From contig NZ_JAMXBH010000009.1 in assembly GCF_023913735.1 (NCBI RefSeq), forward strand, positions 62,001 to 126,000: a stretch of DNA of 64,000 bases, written 5' to 3'. The stretch is from Pseudarthrobacter raffinosi. GTDB taxonomy: Bacteria > Actinomycetota > Actinomycetes > Actinomycetales > Micrococcaceae. The notes under the pieces were generated by a model. The model did not search any database, had not been told where the DNA came from, and worked only from the letters and a program-made list of their open reading frames with translations. Numbering within the stretch: position 1 is the first letter of the stretch; each line of letters begins with the position of its first letter. Shown piece after piece: positions 26,364-35,825 of this stretch. The position numbers were made by a program, and so were the translations under genes.

Positions 26364-27091
26364 GCTCAACCGCAGCCATCTACCGCACGTCCATTTCCCA
26401 CGTGCGCCAGACGCCGCTGAAGAATGCGTTCACCTACCGGAGCTACAGCTGGTTTGTGGACGTGGACCGGATCCCCGTCCTGCCCCGGCTCATGCGGCCG
26501 CTGGCTGTCTTCCGGGCCGCCGACCACCTCGGCGATCCCGAGGACACCATCCGCAGCAACGTGGAACGGTTCCTGCTGACCCGGGGGATAGAGCCCGACG
26601 GCGGGGCCATCCGGATGCTGACCAGCGCCCGGGTTTTCGGCCACGTCTTCAACCCGCTCACCATCTTCTGGTGCTACCGGATGTCCGGGGAGCTGCAGTG
26701 CGTCATCGCCGAGGTCCACAACACCTACGGCGAACGCCACTGCTACCTCCTGGAAACGGATCTTTCCGGCCGGGCCAGCGTGCCCAAGGCCTTCTACGTT
26801 TCACCGTTCAATGACGTTGACGGGCAGTACCGGATGAAGCTGCCCGCCCCGGAGCAACGGCTGTCCGTCTCCATCGTCCTGGAGCGGGAAGGTCAACGGC
26901 CGTTCGCCGCAACCATGGACGGGGACCGGCACCCGGCCACCGTCAGGAACATCCTGGCAGCGGCCATTGCCGTCCCGGCCGCGCCGCTGCTGGTATCGGC
27001 GCTGATCCGGATCCAGGGCATCAAACTCTGGGCTCGACGCCTGCCAGTCATCAAAAAACCACATCACCCCTCACAGGAGGCAGTCCAATGA
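26360..27091 (+). CDS. DUF1365-family protein
   Basis: A 243-residue protein of the DUF1365 family, with IYRTSISHVRQTPLKNAFTYRSY at the start, RMLTSARVFGHVFNPLTIFWCYR in the middle and the FYVSPFNDVDGQYRMKL motif. Its biochemical role is not settled. It is regularly encoded between a COG2907 flavoprotein and a Cfa enzyme, as here, with ATGA overlaps on both sides, so the three are almost certainly made together and act in one lipid pathway. Confidence 0.88.
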   Translation: MSSTAAIYRTSISHVRQTPLKNAFTYRSYSWFVDVDRIPVLPRLMRPLAVFRAADHLGDPEDTIRSNVERFLLTRGIEPDGGAIRMLTSARVFGHVFNPLTIFWCYRMSGELQCVIAEVHNTYGERHCYLLETDLSGRASVPKAFYVSPFNDVDGQYRMKLPAPEQRLSVSIVLEREGQRPFAATMDGDRHPATVRNILAAAIAVPAAPLLVSALIRIQGIKLWARRLPVIKKPHHPSQEAVQ

Positions 27092-28461
27092 CCATGACCG
27101 ATGAGAACGGAACAGCCGCGACTGCGGAGGTCTCCGCCGCGAAGTCAGCCGCACGGCACCCGGTGACGGAACGGACCGCTGCCGGGGTACCGGCGTCGCC
27201 GGCCACCATCGATCCGGAAGTGTGGCCCGGTGTTGCCCACGCGCCGTCGGGCACTAAAGCGCTGGTGGCGGGCAAGGCCGCCGGCCTGCTGTTCAAGGCG
27301 GCCGTACGCCGGCTGCCCCTGCGCATTGCCTACCCGGACGGTTCGGTGCTGGGCGCCGGTGGCCCGGACGCACCGGTGATGACCATGCTCAGGCCGGCAG
27401 CGTTCGAAGTTCGGATCGGTGACAATGGCCTGATCGGGCTGGGCGAATCGTTTATGGCGGGGGACTGGGAAGCATCAGACCTCGCCGGAGTGCTGGAGGT
27501 CTTCGCCGCATCCGTGGACACCTTGATCCCCGCACCGCTGCAGAAGCTGCGGACCCTGTACCTGCCGCGGACGCCGCGGCAGGAACGCAACGAAGAGCAC
27601 AACACGCGCAGCAACATCTCGCGGCACTACGACCTCTCCAACGAGCTCTTCTCCCACTTCCTGGACACCACCATGAGCTACTCCTCGGCGCTTTTCCCGC
27701 TGAGCGACGGTGCGCTGGATGCGGTCCCGTGGGACGCGTTGGCGGAGGCCCAGCAGACCAAGATCGACAGGCTGCTGGACAAGGCCGGCGTCGGATCAGG
27801 CACGCGGCTGCTGGAGATCGGCACCGGCTGGGGTGAACTGGCCCTCCGGGCAGCAGCCCGTGGTGCCACCGTTTACAGCGTGACGCTGTCCAGTGAGCAG
27901 CGGGCGCTGGCGCAGGAAAGGATTGCGGCTGCCGGTTACGCAGACCAGGTGACGGTTGCGCTGCAGGATTACCGGGCCGTGGAGGGCGAGTTCGACGCCG
28001 TGGTGTCGGTGGAGATGATCGAGGCGGTTGGTTATGAGTACTGGCCCATCTACTTCCAGACCATTGACCGCGTGCTGGCCCCGGGCGGGAAGGTGGCCAT
28101 CCAGGCCATCACCATGCCGCACGGCCGCATGCTGGCTACGCGCAACGCGTACACCTGGGTGCACAAGTACATTTTCCCCGGTGGCTTCCTTCCCTCAGTG
28201 CGGGCCATCGAAAGCGTGACCCAGCAGCACACCACACTCCGCGTGCGGGAACGGATGGGCCTGGGCGATCACTACGCCGCGACCCTGCGCCTCTGGGAGG
28301 GGCGGTTCATGGCCCGCTCACTGGAGGTGGGCGGGCTGGGGTTCGACGCCGTGTTCCAGCGGATGTGGCTGTTCTACCTGTGCTATTCACGGGCGGGTTT
28401 CCAGTCCGGCTACCTGGACGTGCAGCAGATTGTGCTGGACCGCAGGGAGGCTCAGCTTTAA
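27088..28461 (+). CDS. Cfa-family fatty-acyl methyltransferase (second paralogue)
   Basis: A 457-residue SAM-dependent CFA-synthase-like enzyme. The N-terminal lipid-binding region (MAGDWEASDLAGVLEVF) precedes the motif NISRHYDLSNELFSHFLD, the SAM loop LLEIGTGWGELALRAA (Thr where most Cfa proteins have Cys), VVSVEMIEAVGYEYW and the IFPGGFLPSVRAI segment. An AGGAGG Shine-Dalgarno lies seven bases before the ATG. A 50-residue Ala/Thr-rich leader precedes the conserved part. In this operon context it probably makes a methylated, cyclopropane or furan-type acyl chain; which one cannot be read here. Confidence 0.88.
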   Translation: MTMTDENGTAATAEVSAAKSAARHPVTERTAAGVPASPATIDPEVWPGVAHAPSGTKALVAGKAAGLLFKAAVRRLPLRIAYPDGSVLGAGGPDAPVMTMLRPAAFEVRIGDNGLIGLGESFMAGDWEASDLAGVLEVFAASVDTLIPAPLQKLRTLYLPRTPRQERNEEHNTRSNISRHYDLSNELFSHFLDTTMSYSSALFPLSDGALDAVPWDALAEAQQTKIDRLLDKAGVGSGTRLLEIGTGWGELALRAAARGATVYSVTLSSEQRALAQERIAAAGYADQVTVALQDYRAVEGEFDAVVSVEMIEAVGYEYWPIYFQTIDRVLAPGGKVAIQAITMPHGRMLATRNAYTWVHKYIFPGGFLPSVRAIESVTQQHTTLRVRERMGLGDHYAATLRLWEGRFMARSLEVGGLGFDAVFQRMWLFYLCYSRAGFQSGYLDVQQIVLDRREAQL

Positions 28462-28512
28462 TTTTCAGGTGGTCACACGCACGGTCACACGCCGGCGCTG
28501 GAAACTCCAGTT

Positions 28513-28812
28513 ATGGAAACTAATTGGAACACCACAGCAGAACTGAATACCTTCATCACCCTCACAGCCGACCGTATCGTGGCTGAGGGCACCCAGAGGG
28601 ATCGCCGGACCCTGGAGATGATGGCATCCGCGGTCCAGCAGTTTGCGCCGGGCGCGGCGGCCGCGCTCAATGACTGGGACGGTTCGGAGGTAGCCCGGCT
28701 GCGGGCATTTGGCATCGTTCACGGTGTGTTGGTGCGTGAGTTGGTTGCGCCCGCCCAGGCTGAACTCCTGGCGCAGCTCAATCCGGCACCCGCTCTGGTG
28801 CTGGCTGCCTGA
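28513..28812 (+). CDS. Small hypothetical protein (99 aa)
   Basis: A 99-residue helical, soluble protein (ELNTFITLTADRIVAEG, RTLEMMASAVQQF, LRAFGIVHGVLVREL). No domain recognised. It starts 51 bp after the cfa stop and ends 14 bp before the BTAD regulator, all in the same direction. The ribosome site is weak. Composition and codon use look like a real gene, but evidence is modest. Confidence 0.6.
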   Translation: METNWNTTAELNTFITLTADRIVAEGTQRDRRTLEMMASAVQQFAPGAAAALNDWDGSEVARLRAFGIVHGVLVRELVAPAQAELLAQLNPAPALVLAA

Positions 28813-28825
28813 GCGTTGCTACATT

Positions 28826-30556
28826 GTGCTTGTGCTGCGCCTTCGGTTGATCGGCAGATTGGGTCTTGAACGCGACGGCCAGCCGATTCCCGGGCCCAGA
28901 GGCCACAAGAGCTGGGCCGTATTGGGGAGGCTGGTCCGGTCATCGGGGCCGGTTTCCCGCCAGGTTCTCGTGGATGAGCTGTTTTCTGACGCCGACGATC
29001 CCATGGGGGCACTGCGGTGGACGCTGGCTGAACTGCGTCGGAAAACGGGCCTGGCCGAAGCTTTCCGGGGCAACCCTGTCTCGCACGGGCTCGGTCCGGA
29101 TACAGCTGTGGACGTGGCCGAACTCTCGCGGGGCGTGCTGGAAACGGAGATTCCCGAAGGGCACTTCCTGGAAGGGATCGACGTCAAGGGATCGCCAGGG
29201 TTTGAGTCCTGGCTCCTGGTGGAGCGCCAGAGGGTGGACAGTGAGGTGCTCAGCGCCCTGAGGCAGGCCGCTCTTCGGGCGCTTTCTGCCCGGCAGTCCG
29301 CCCGGGCCGTGGAACTTTCCCGGGCCATGGTGGCACGGGCGCCCTTCGAAGAAGGGCCGCACATCCTGCTGGTCAAGGCGCTGGCCTCATCCGGTGATGT
29401 GGACGCTGCCCTCCGGCAGGCCGACGTCAGCGAAGCAATGTTCGCCGCCGAGCTCGGAACAAGGCCCACCGCGGCCCTCCGCGCGGCCGCACGGCCCGCC
29501 GTCGCTGCGCCGGTACCCGGTGTTTCAGCCCGCGCGTCCGCCCAGTCCCTGTGCGAGGCCGGGCTTGCCGCCCTGTCAGCCGGCGCTGCCGACGCCGGGA
29601 TCGAATGCCTGCGCGGAGCGTCCGCCGCAGCCGAGTTATCCGGCGACAAGGAACTGCTGAGCCGCTGCCTGACCGAGCTCGGCGCGGCGCTCGTCCACTC
29701 AATTCGAGGCTACGACGACGAAGGCTCTATCATTCTTGCCGCCGCCGTAGACCTGGCGTCTGCCGCCGGCGCGGAGCCGGTAGCGGCAAAGGCGCTGTCA
29801 GAGCTGGCATATGTTGACATCCTCGCCGGACGGCGGGCCAGTGCCGCCGGATACCTGGAAACTGCCCGCGGGCTGGCAACCGGGGATCCGTCCCTCGACG
29901 CGGCGATCGCCGGGTTTGAAGCCATGAACCTCAGCGACTGGGGCAAGCTTGAAGCAGGTGCCGACCAGTTCGCTGCCGCCGTCGAACTGAGCCGGAGTGC
30001 CGGTGCCGTCAGGCGTGAAGCCTGGAACCTGGGACTGGGGGCACGAAGCCTGTTCCTCCTGGGCCGCGTGGACGAGGCCGGAGAATGGGCCCGGCAATCC
30101 TGCGAACTGGCCCGCCGCGAACGCTGGACGGCATTCCGGCCCTGGCCGGAAGCGTGGCTGGCCCATGCCCGTCTGTCCGATGGAGAACGGCCCGGGGTGG
30201 TCCGGGAGCAGGCGGAGGCAACCTTCGCGCTCGCACGCCAGCTGCAGGACCCCTGCTGGGAAGGCCTTGCTGCGAAGACCATCGGGCTCACGCATTTGCT
30301 GGAAGGCAACGCCGATACTGCACTGGAGTGGATGAAGAACGCGGGGATCCTCTGCAGCCGGGTCACTGATTCGTACGCCTGGGTACAGGTTGAGATCCTC
30401 CTGGCAGAGGCCAGCGCGGCGCTGGAGTCCGGGGACACGGTCCGTGCGGATGCCGTGGCGAGGCAGGCTGTGGCCGGAGCGGCCCGGGGAAGCATGGATG
30501 ACCTGCTCGACCGCGCCATGGGCCTCTTGGCGTCGCTGCCCACGGTACGGAGCTAA
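28826..30556 (+). CDS. BTAD/SARP-like transcriptional regulator with TPR-like repeats
   Basis: A 576-residue protein starting with the winged helix of SARP/AfsR-type activators (VLRLRLIGRLGLERDGQPIP, KSWAVLGRLV, SRQVLVDELFSDADDPMGALRWTLAELRRKTG). A BTAD domain follows (about residues 110-215, ending with ALASSGDVDAALRQADVSEAMF). The remaining 350 residues are Ala-rich helical repeats resembling TPRs. There is no NB-ARC ATPase part. The start is one of two adjacent GTG codons (28826 or 28832). It probably activates a nearby or distant metabolic operon in response to a ligand bound by the repeats; no target is visible. Confidence 0.8.
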   Translation: MLVLRLRLIGRLGLERDGQPIPGPRGHKSWAVLGRLVRSSGPVSRQVLVDELFSDADDPMGALRWTLAELRRKTGLAEAFRGNPVSHGLGPDTAVDVAELSRGVLETEIPEGHFLEGIDVKGSPGFESWLLVERQRVDSEVLSALRQAALRALSARQSARAVELSRAMVARAPFEEGPHILLVKALASSGDVDAALRQADVSEAMFAAELGTRPTAALRAAARPAVAAPVPGVSARASAQSLCEAGLAALSAGAADAGIECLRGASAAAELSGDKELLSRCLTELGAALVHSIRGYDDEGSIILAAAVDLASAAGAEPVAAKALSELAYVDILAGRRASAAGYLETARGLATGDPSLDAAIAGFEAMNLSDWGKLEAGADQFAAAVELSRSAGAVRREAWNLGLGARSLFLLGRVDEAGEWARQSCELARRERWTAFRPWPEAWLAHARLSDGERPGVVREQAEATFALARQLQDPCWEGLAAKTIGLTHLLEGNADTALEWMKNAGILCSRVTDSYAWVQVEILLAEASAALESGDTVRADAVARQAVAGAARGSMDDLLDRAMGLLASLPTVRS

Positions 30557-30726
30557 GACTCCGGTTTGGCCTGTTCGAGCCACGCGCGACACGCCGTCCC
30601 GCAGGCGACACGCCGGGTCGGAAAATGTGGCTAAGTACTCCACAGGGTGTGGATGACGTCCGCAAAAACGGCGGGATTCCGGACATTTTGAGGGCCTCTG
30701 CCTGTGGATTAAAAGTGCATTAAATG

Positions 30727-30785
30727 ACATACTTGTAATACATCATCTTGGGGTTCCGAAGAGCCGTCTGCACTACATGTAGTAT
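30727..30785 (+). promoter_or_regulatory. Two NrdR-box-like sites before nrdH
   Basis: Box 1 (30727-30742, ACATACTTGTAATACA) and box 2 (30770-30785, GCACTACATGTAGTAT) resemble the 16-bp NrdR consensus; box 2 holds the perfect palindrome ACTACATGTAGT. Their centres are 43 bp apart, about four helical turns, so both would face the same side of the DNA. NrdR represses ribonucleotide reductase genes when dATP/ATP is high. The position ahead of nrdHIEF supports the call. Confidence 0.7.
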
Positions 30786-30845
30786 CGACGTACAGCTTGG
30801 GCGGGACAAAGACGAGCGAAGATTTCGATAAAGGGGACAGGGACC

Positions 30846-31091
30846 ATGACCGTTACGGTTTACACCAAACCTGCGTGTGTACAGTGCAACGCAACCTACC
30901 GTGCGCTGGACAAAAAGGGCATCACTTACCAGAGCGTTGACATCTCCCAGGACGCCGAGGCCCTCGAGCGCCTGAAGGCGCTGGGCTACATGCAGGCACC
31001 TGTTGTAGTCACGGACCAGGACCACTGGTCAGGCTTCCGCCCGGACAAGATCGAGGAACTGGCGCTGTCTGCCGTTTCCTCCGTGGCCTAA
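30846..31091 (+). CDS. nrdH: NrdH redoxin
   Basis: An 81-residue glutaredoxin-like protein that gives electrons to the class Ib ribonucleotide reductase NrdEF. The redox motif CVQC is at residues 11-14, and the NrdH-specific WSGFRPDKI segment lies near the C-terminus. It is the first gene of nrdHIEF, preceded by AGGGGACAGGGACC, with NrdR-like boxes upstream. Confidence 0.96.
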   Translation: MTVTVYTKPACVQCNATYRALDKKGITYQSVDISQDAEALERLKALGYMQAPVVVTDQDHWSGFRPDKIEELALSAVSSVA

Positions 31092-31148
31092 GGCCCTGCA
31101 CTTTTCGCCAGCCGGCAACTTTCAATACCCACACATGAGGTGACTCCC

Positions 31149-31622
31149 GTGTCAGCACTGGCAGTGGCCAGGGCCCAGGTGGACCCGTTGCAGCCTGTCA
31201 CCACACAGAGCCAGCTCATCTACTTTTCCTCCACCTCCGAGAACACCAGCCGCTTTGTCGCGAAGCTCGGACGTGAGCTGGCACGGATCCCGCTCCATAC
31301 AAAGGATGCACGCCTTCTCGCCACCCGGCCTTACGTGCTGGTGGTGCCGACGTACGGGGGCACCGGGGGAGAGGGCTCAGTGCCCAAGCAGGTGATCCGC
31401 TTTCTGAACAACCCGCGGAACAGGCAACTGATCCGTGGGGTTATCGGTGCAGGCAACACAAACTTCGGGGACAACTACTGCATGGCAGCGGACATCATTG
31501 CCGCCAAGTGCAACGTCCCCCGGCTTTACAGATTTGAACTTATGGGCACGCCAGAAGACGTCGCCCGCGTACACAATGGATTGGACACGTTTTGGACACG
31601 ACTGTCGCAGACACAGAAGTAA
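31149..31622 (+). CDS. nrdI: NrdI flavodoxin-like protein
   Basis: NrdI delivers oxidant (superoxide) to NrdF so that the Mn2-tyrosyl radical can form. The 157-residue product has the FMN loop [13 protein letters not shown], the [22 protein letters not shown] segment and [17 protein letters not shown], all typical. The GTG at 31149 is chosen because GAGGTGA lies five bases upstream. Its end overlaps the start of nrdE. Confidence 0.95.
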   Translation: MSALAVARAQVDPLQPVTTQSQLIYFSSTSENTSRFVAKLGRELARIPLHTKDARLLATRPYVLVVPTYGGTGGEGSVPKQVIRFLNNPRNRQLIRGVIGAGNTNFGDNYCMAADIIAAKCNVPRLYRFELMGTPEDVARVHNGLDTFWTRLSQTQK

Positions 31623-33796
31623 CCAGGGCCGAAGGCCAGGGCACCCGCGCAGGCGCCGCCGTCGAAAAGCCCGAGATGCCAGCCGCCTATAAGGGCCTGG
31701 GCTATCACGAGCTCAACGCCATGCTGAACCTGTACGGTCCGAACGGCGAGATCCAGTTCGAGGCCGACCGCGAGGCTGCACACCAGTACTTCCTGCAGCA
31801 TGTGAACAACAACACCGTCTTTTTCCATGACCTGGAAGAGAAGCTCGACTACCTCGTGAAGAACCAGTACTACGAGCGCGAAACCCTCGACCAGTACACG
31901 ATGAACTTCATCCGCGAGCTCTACAACCGCGCGTACAAAAAGAAGTTCCGCTTCGAGACCTTCCTGGGCGCGTTCAAGTTCTACACGTCCTACACGCTGA
32001 AGACGTTCGACGGCAATCGATTCCTGGAGCGCTACGAGGACCGCGTCTGCATGGTGGCCCTTCACCTGGCCCGTGGTGACGAGAAGCTCGCCCTGCAGAT
32101 GGTGGACGAGATCATCGAAGGCCGCTTCCAGCCGGCCACGCCCACGTTCCTGAACGCCGGCAAGAAGCAGCGCGGCGAGCTGGTCTCCTGCTTCCTGCTC
32201 CGCATCGAAGACAACATGGAATCGATCGGCCGGTCCATCAACTCGGCGCTGCAGCTGTCCAAGCGCGGCGGCGGTGTGGCGTTCGCGCTGACCAACATCC
32301 GCGAAGTGGGCGCCCCGATCAAGCAGATCGAGAACCAGTCCTCCGGCGTCATCCCCGTGATGAAGCTCCTCGAGGACAGCTTCTCCTACGCCAACCAGCT
32401 CGGTGCCCGCCAGGGTGCCGGTGCGGTGTACCTGCACGCGCACCACCCGGACATCTACCGCTTCCTGGACACCAAGCGCGAGAACGCGGATGAGAAGATC
32501 CGCATCAAGACCCTCTCGCTGGGCGTTGTCATCCCGGACATCACGTTCGAGCTGGCCAAGAAGGACGAGGACATGTACCTGTTCTCCCCGTACGACGTGG
32601 AACGCGTCTACGGCATGCCGTTCTCCGACGTCTCGGTCACCGAGAAGTACTACGAGATGGTGGACGATTCCCGGATCAAGAAGACCAAGATCAAGGCGCG
32701 CGAGTTCTTCCAGACCCTCGCCGAGATCCAGTTCGAATCCGGCTACCCGTACATCATGTTCGAGGACACCGTGAACCGGGAAAACCCGATCGACGGCAAG
32801 ATCATCATGTCCAACCTGTGCTCGGAGATCCTCCAGGTCTCGCAGCCCACCACGTACCATGACGATCTGTCCTACGACCAGACCGGCAAGGACATCTCCT
32901 GCAACCTGGGCTCGCTGAACATCGCCAAGGCCATGGACAGCCCGGACTTCGGACTGACCATCGAGACGGCCATCCGGTCCCTCTCGGCAGTCTCGGACAT
33001 GTCCAACATCACCTCGGTACCGTCCATCGCCCGCGGCAACGACCAGTCCCACGCCATCGGCCTGGGCCAGATGAACCTGCACGGCTACCTGGCCCGCGAG
33101 CGGGTCCACTACGGTTCCGAAGAGGGCCTGGACTTCACCAATATCTACTTCTACTCGGTGGTGTACCACGCGGTCCGCGCCTCCAACCTGCTGTCCATCC
33201 AGACCGGGCAGACCTTCGGCGGCTTCGAGAAGTCCAAGTACGCCTCGGGCGAGTTCTTCGACAAGTACACGGACCAGGAATGGGTGCCGCAGACCGAGAA
33301 GGTCGCGGAGCTGTTCAAGAACATCCACATCCCCACCCAGGATGACTGGCGTGAGCTGAAGGCTTCCGTCATGGAGCACGGCATCTACAACCAGAACCTG
33401 CAGGCTGTGCCGCCGACGGGCTCGATCTCCTACATCAACAACTCCACCTCCTCGATCCACCCGGTGGCGTCCAAGATCGAGATCCGCAAGGAAGGCAAGC
33501 TGGGCCGCGTGTACTACCCGGCGCCGTACCTGACGAACGACAACCTGGAGTACTACCAGGACGCGTACGAGCTCGGCTACGAGAAGGTCATTGACACTTA
33601 CGCCGCCGCCACCCAGCACGTGGACCAGGGCCTGTCCCTGACGCTGTTCTTCAAGGACACGGCCACCACGCGCGACATCAACCGGGCCCAGATCTACGCC
33701 TGGAAGAAGGGCATCAAGACCATCTACTACATCCGTCTCCGCCAGCTCGCGCTGGAGGGAACCGAGGTGGACAATTGCGTCAGCTGTATGCTTTAA
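31592..33796 (+). CDS. nrdE: Class Ib ribonucleotide reductase large subunit (NrdE)
   Basis: NrdE reduces ribonucleoside diphosphates to deoxy forms, with the radical supplied by NrdF. The 734-residue protein has [14 protein letters not shown] at the N-terminus, the [22 protein letters not shown] active-site cysteine region, [38 protein letters not shown] and the C-terminal CVSC redox pair that receives electrons from NrdH. The TTG start at 31592 overlaps nrdI by 31 bp; an ATG at 31676 is the alternative. Codon bias is strong. Confidence 0.96.
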   Translation: MDTTVADTEVTRAEGQGTRAGAAVEKPEMPAAYKGLGYHELNAMLNLYGPNGEIQFEADREAAHQYFLQHVNNNTVFFHDLEEKLDYLVKNQYYERETLDQYTMNFIRELYNRAYKKKFRFETFLGAFKFYTSYTLKTFDGNRFLERYEDRVCMVALHLARGDEKLALQMVDEIIEGRFQPATPTFLNAGKKQRGELVSCFLLRIEDNMESIGRSINSALQLSKRGGGVAFALTNIREVGAPIKQIENQSSGVIPVMKLLEDSFSYANQLGARQGAGAVYLHAHHPDIYRFLDTKRENADEKIRIKTLSLGVVIPDITFELAKKDEDMYLFSPYDVERVYGMPFSDVSVTEKYYEMVDDSRIKKTKIKAREFFQTLAEIQFESGYPYIMFEDTVNRENPIDGKIIMSNLCSEILQVSQPTTYHDDLSYDQTGKDISCNLGSLNIAKAMDSPDFGLTIETAIRSLSAVSDMSNITSVPSIARGNDQSHAIGLGQMNLHGYLARERVHYGSEEGLDFTNIYFYSVVYHAVRASNLLSIQTGQTFGGFEKSKYASGEFFDKYTDQEWVPQTEKVAELFKNIHIPTQDDWRELKASVMEHGIYNQNLQAVPPTGSISYINNSTSSIHPVASKIEIRKEGKLGRVYYPAPYLTNDNLEYYQDAYELGYEKVIDTYAAATQHVDQGLSLTLFFKDTATTRDINRAQIYAWKKGIKTIYYIRLRQLALEGTEVDNCVSCML

Positions 33797-33816
33797 TCTT
33801 CAACTAAATCTGGACA

Positions 33817-33848
33817 GTACGACGGCGGGCGCCCGCCCGCCGTCGTAC
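33817..33848 (+). terminator. Strong hairpin between nrdE and nrdF
   Basis: A perfect 14-bp stem (GTACGACGGCGGGC and its complement) with loop GCCC sits 20 bp after the nrdE stop and 39 bp before nrdF. There is no T-run. It may partially terminate or mark an mRNA processing point that sets the ratio of NrdE to NrdF. Confidence 0.6.
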
Positions 33849-33854
33849 GCTTAA

Positions 33855-34862
<1,008 letters not shown>

Positions 34863-34873
34863 GTTCCTGTAGA

Positions 34874-35109
34874 TGGACAACCTACTTGGTCCTTTGGACA
34901 ACCTATTTGGTCCTGTGTTGTGAGTTGCCAAGATAGTTGGCACAAGTGACAAGGTAGTTGGCCAGCGACAAATGACATGGCATCCGTGACAAGCCAGTTG
35001 GCAAACGGCGGGGCCTGAGGCTAGTTGGCGTTTCGAGCGCTAGTGTGAGACCCCGACCTAACTGAGCAATTTCGCAGTATCTGAGCAAAAACAGCCTCGT
35101 ATCTGAGCA
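34874..35109 (+). repeat. Two arrays of about 21-bp imperfect direct repeats
   Basis: Array one begins with two 20-mers that differ at one base, at 34874 and 34895 (TGGACAACCTACTTGGTCCT and its T variant). It continues with four TAGTTGGC-like cores at 34934, 34955, 34995 and 35022, two of them inside GTGACAAG..AGTTGGC. Array two has TATCTGAGCA-type units at 35059, 35078 and 35100. Periodicity is about two helical turns. This looks like the multiple internal repeats at ends of IS21-type elements, but no transposase remains. It marks the edge of a lower-GC island. Confidence 0.6.
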
Positions 35110-35186
35110 TTGCTTCCTCCTTCATCCTTCTTCTTTCTGGCTTTCTACTTCCTAAGCTCAGGGGTGGTCCTGCAAATGCTGACAGG

Positions 35187-35825
35187 ATGCACCAATGGCT
35201 ATATCAGCGCACGTCGAAAGAGATGACAGTGGATTTAGTGACCACGTTTGTTCCAGGAGTCATTGTGGCTCTGCTGATTCGTTTGGATGCGAAGCTAATT
35301 GGCCCATACTTTGCATTGAGCGAACTTGTTCCAGGATTTCCTGGTTTTGATGCTCCTCTATGGACGCAACGTGGTGCCCTACGCTTTGCTGTAGCCAGGC
35401 GGGCGCTCTATCCGTTTCTTCTCGGTTGCATCTTCGGGCTAAGCGGTTTGTCGCTGTATGTAGCAGGGGTGGCTGGCGGAATGGCAGCGTTCCTGCTTCT
35501 TTGGCCCGGCTTTTTCATGCCACGCCCGTGGGGGGTTCGGCAGTTTGAGTGGCGGCTTATCCTGCTCCATGTGAGCATGCTCGCGGCTTTTGCTGGGTTC
35601 TCAGCGTTGGGGGTAGTAGTCGTTGGTACAATGGAGGCTCTCGGTGACGGGGACATCCTCAAATATGTTGCGGAAAACCTCTTTAATTGGATTGTTACGC
35701 TTGTCGTGACGATCGCTGCCAGTGCCTTCACAAAGGGCCTCTTCCTTTCAATGAAGGAACGTTCTGAAGATCGGCGGCGCCGCAGTTTCAATCCGGTGTC
35801 TTCTACTCATGACAGCAGCAATTGA
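35187..35825 (+). CDS. Predicted four-helix membrane protein of low-GC island
   Basis: A 212-residue hydrophobic protein. Predicted helices lie at about 17-35, 72-110 (two helices, FLLGCIFGLSGLSLYVAGVAGGMAAFLLL written as adjacent spans), 124-148 and 162-186, and the tail is basic and charged (MKERSEDRRRR). GC content is clearly lower than in the surrounding core genes. No family recognised with confidence. Its 3' end overlaps the next gene by 17 bp, so the two are a translational pair. An internal ATG at 35223 is a possible alternative start. Confidence 0.65.
   Translation: MHQWLYQRTSKEMTVDLVTTFVPGVIVALLIRLDAKLIGPYFALSELVPGFPGFDAPLWTQRGALRFAVARRALYPFLLGCIFGLSGLSLYVAGVAGGMAAFLLLWPGFFMPRPWGVRQFEWRLILLHVSMLAAFAGFSALGVVVVGTMEALGDGDILKYVAENLFNWIVTLVVTIAASAFTKGLFLSMKERSEDRRRRSFNPVSSTHDSSN

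Noticed and set aside
31526..33619. 697-codon open frame on the minus strand opposite nrdE
   Set aside because: It mirrors the high-GC third-position bias of nrdE; the plus-strand product is a textbook NrdE and the minus product has no recognisable domain.
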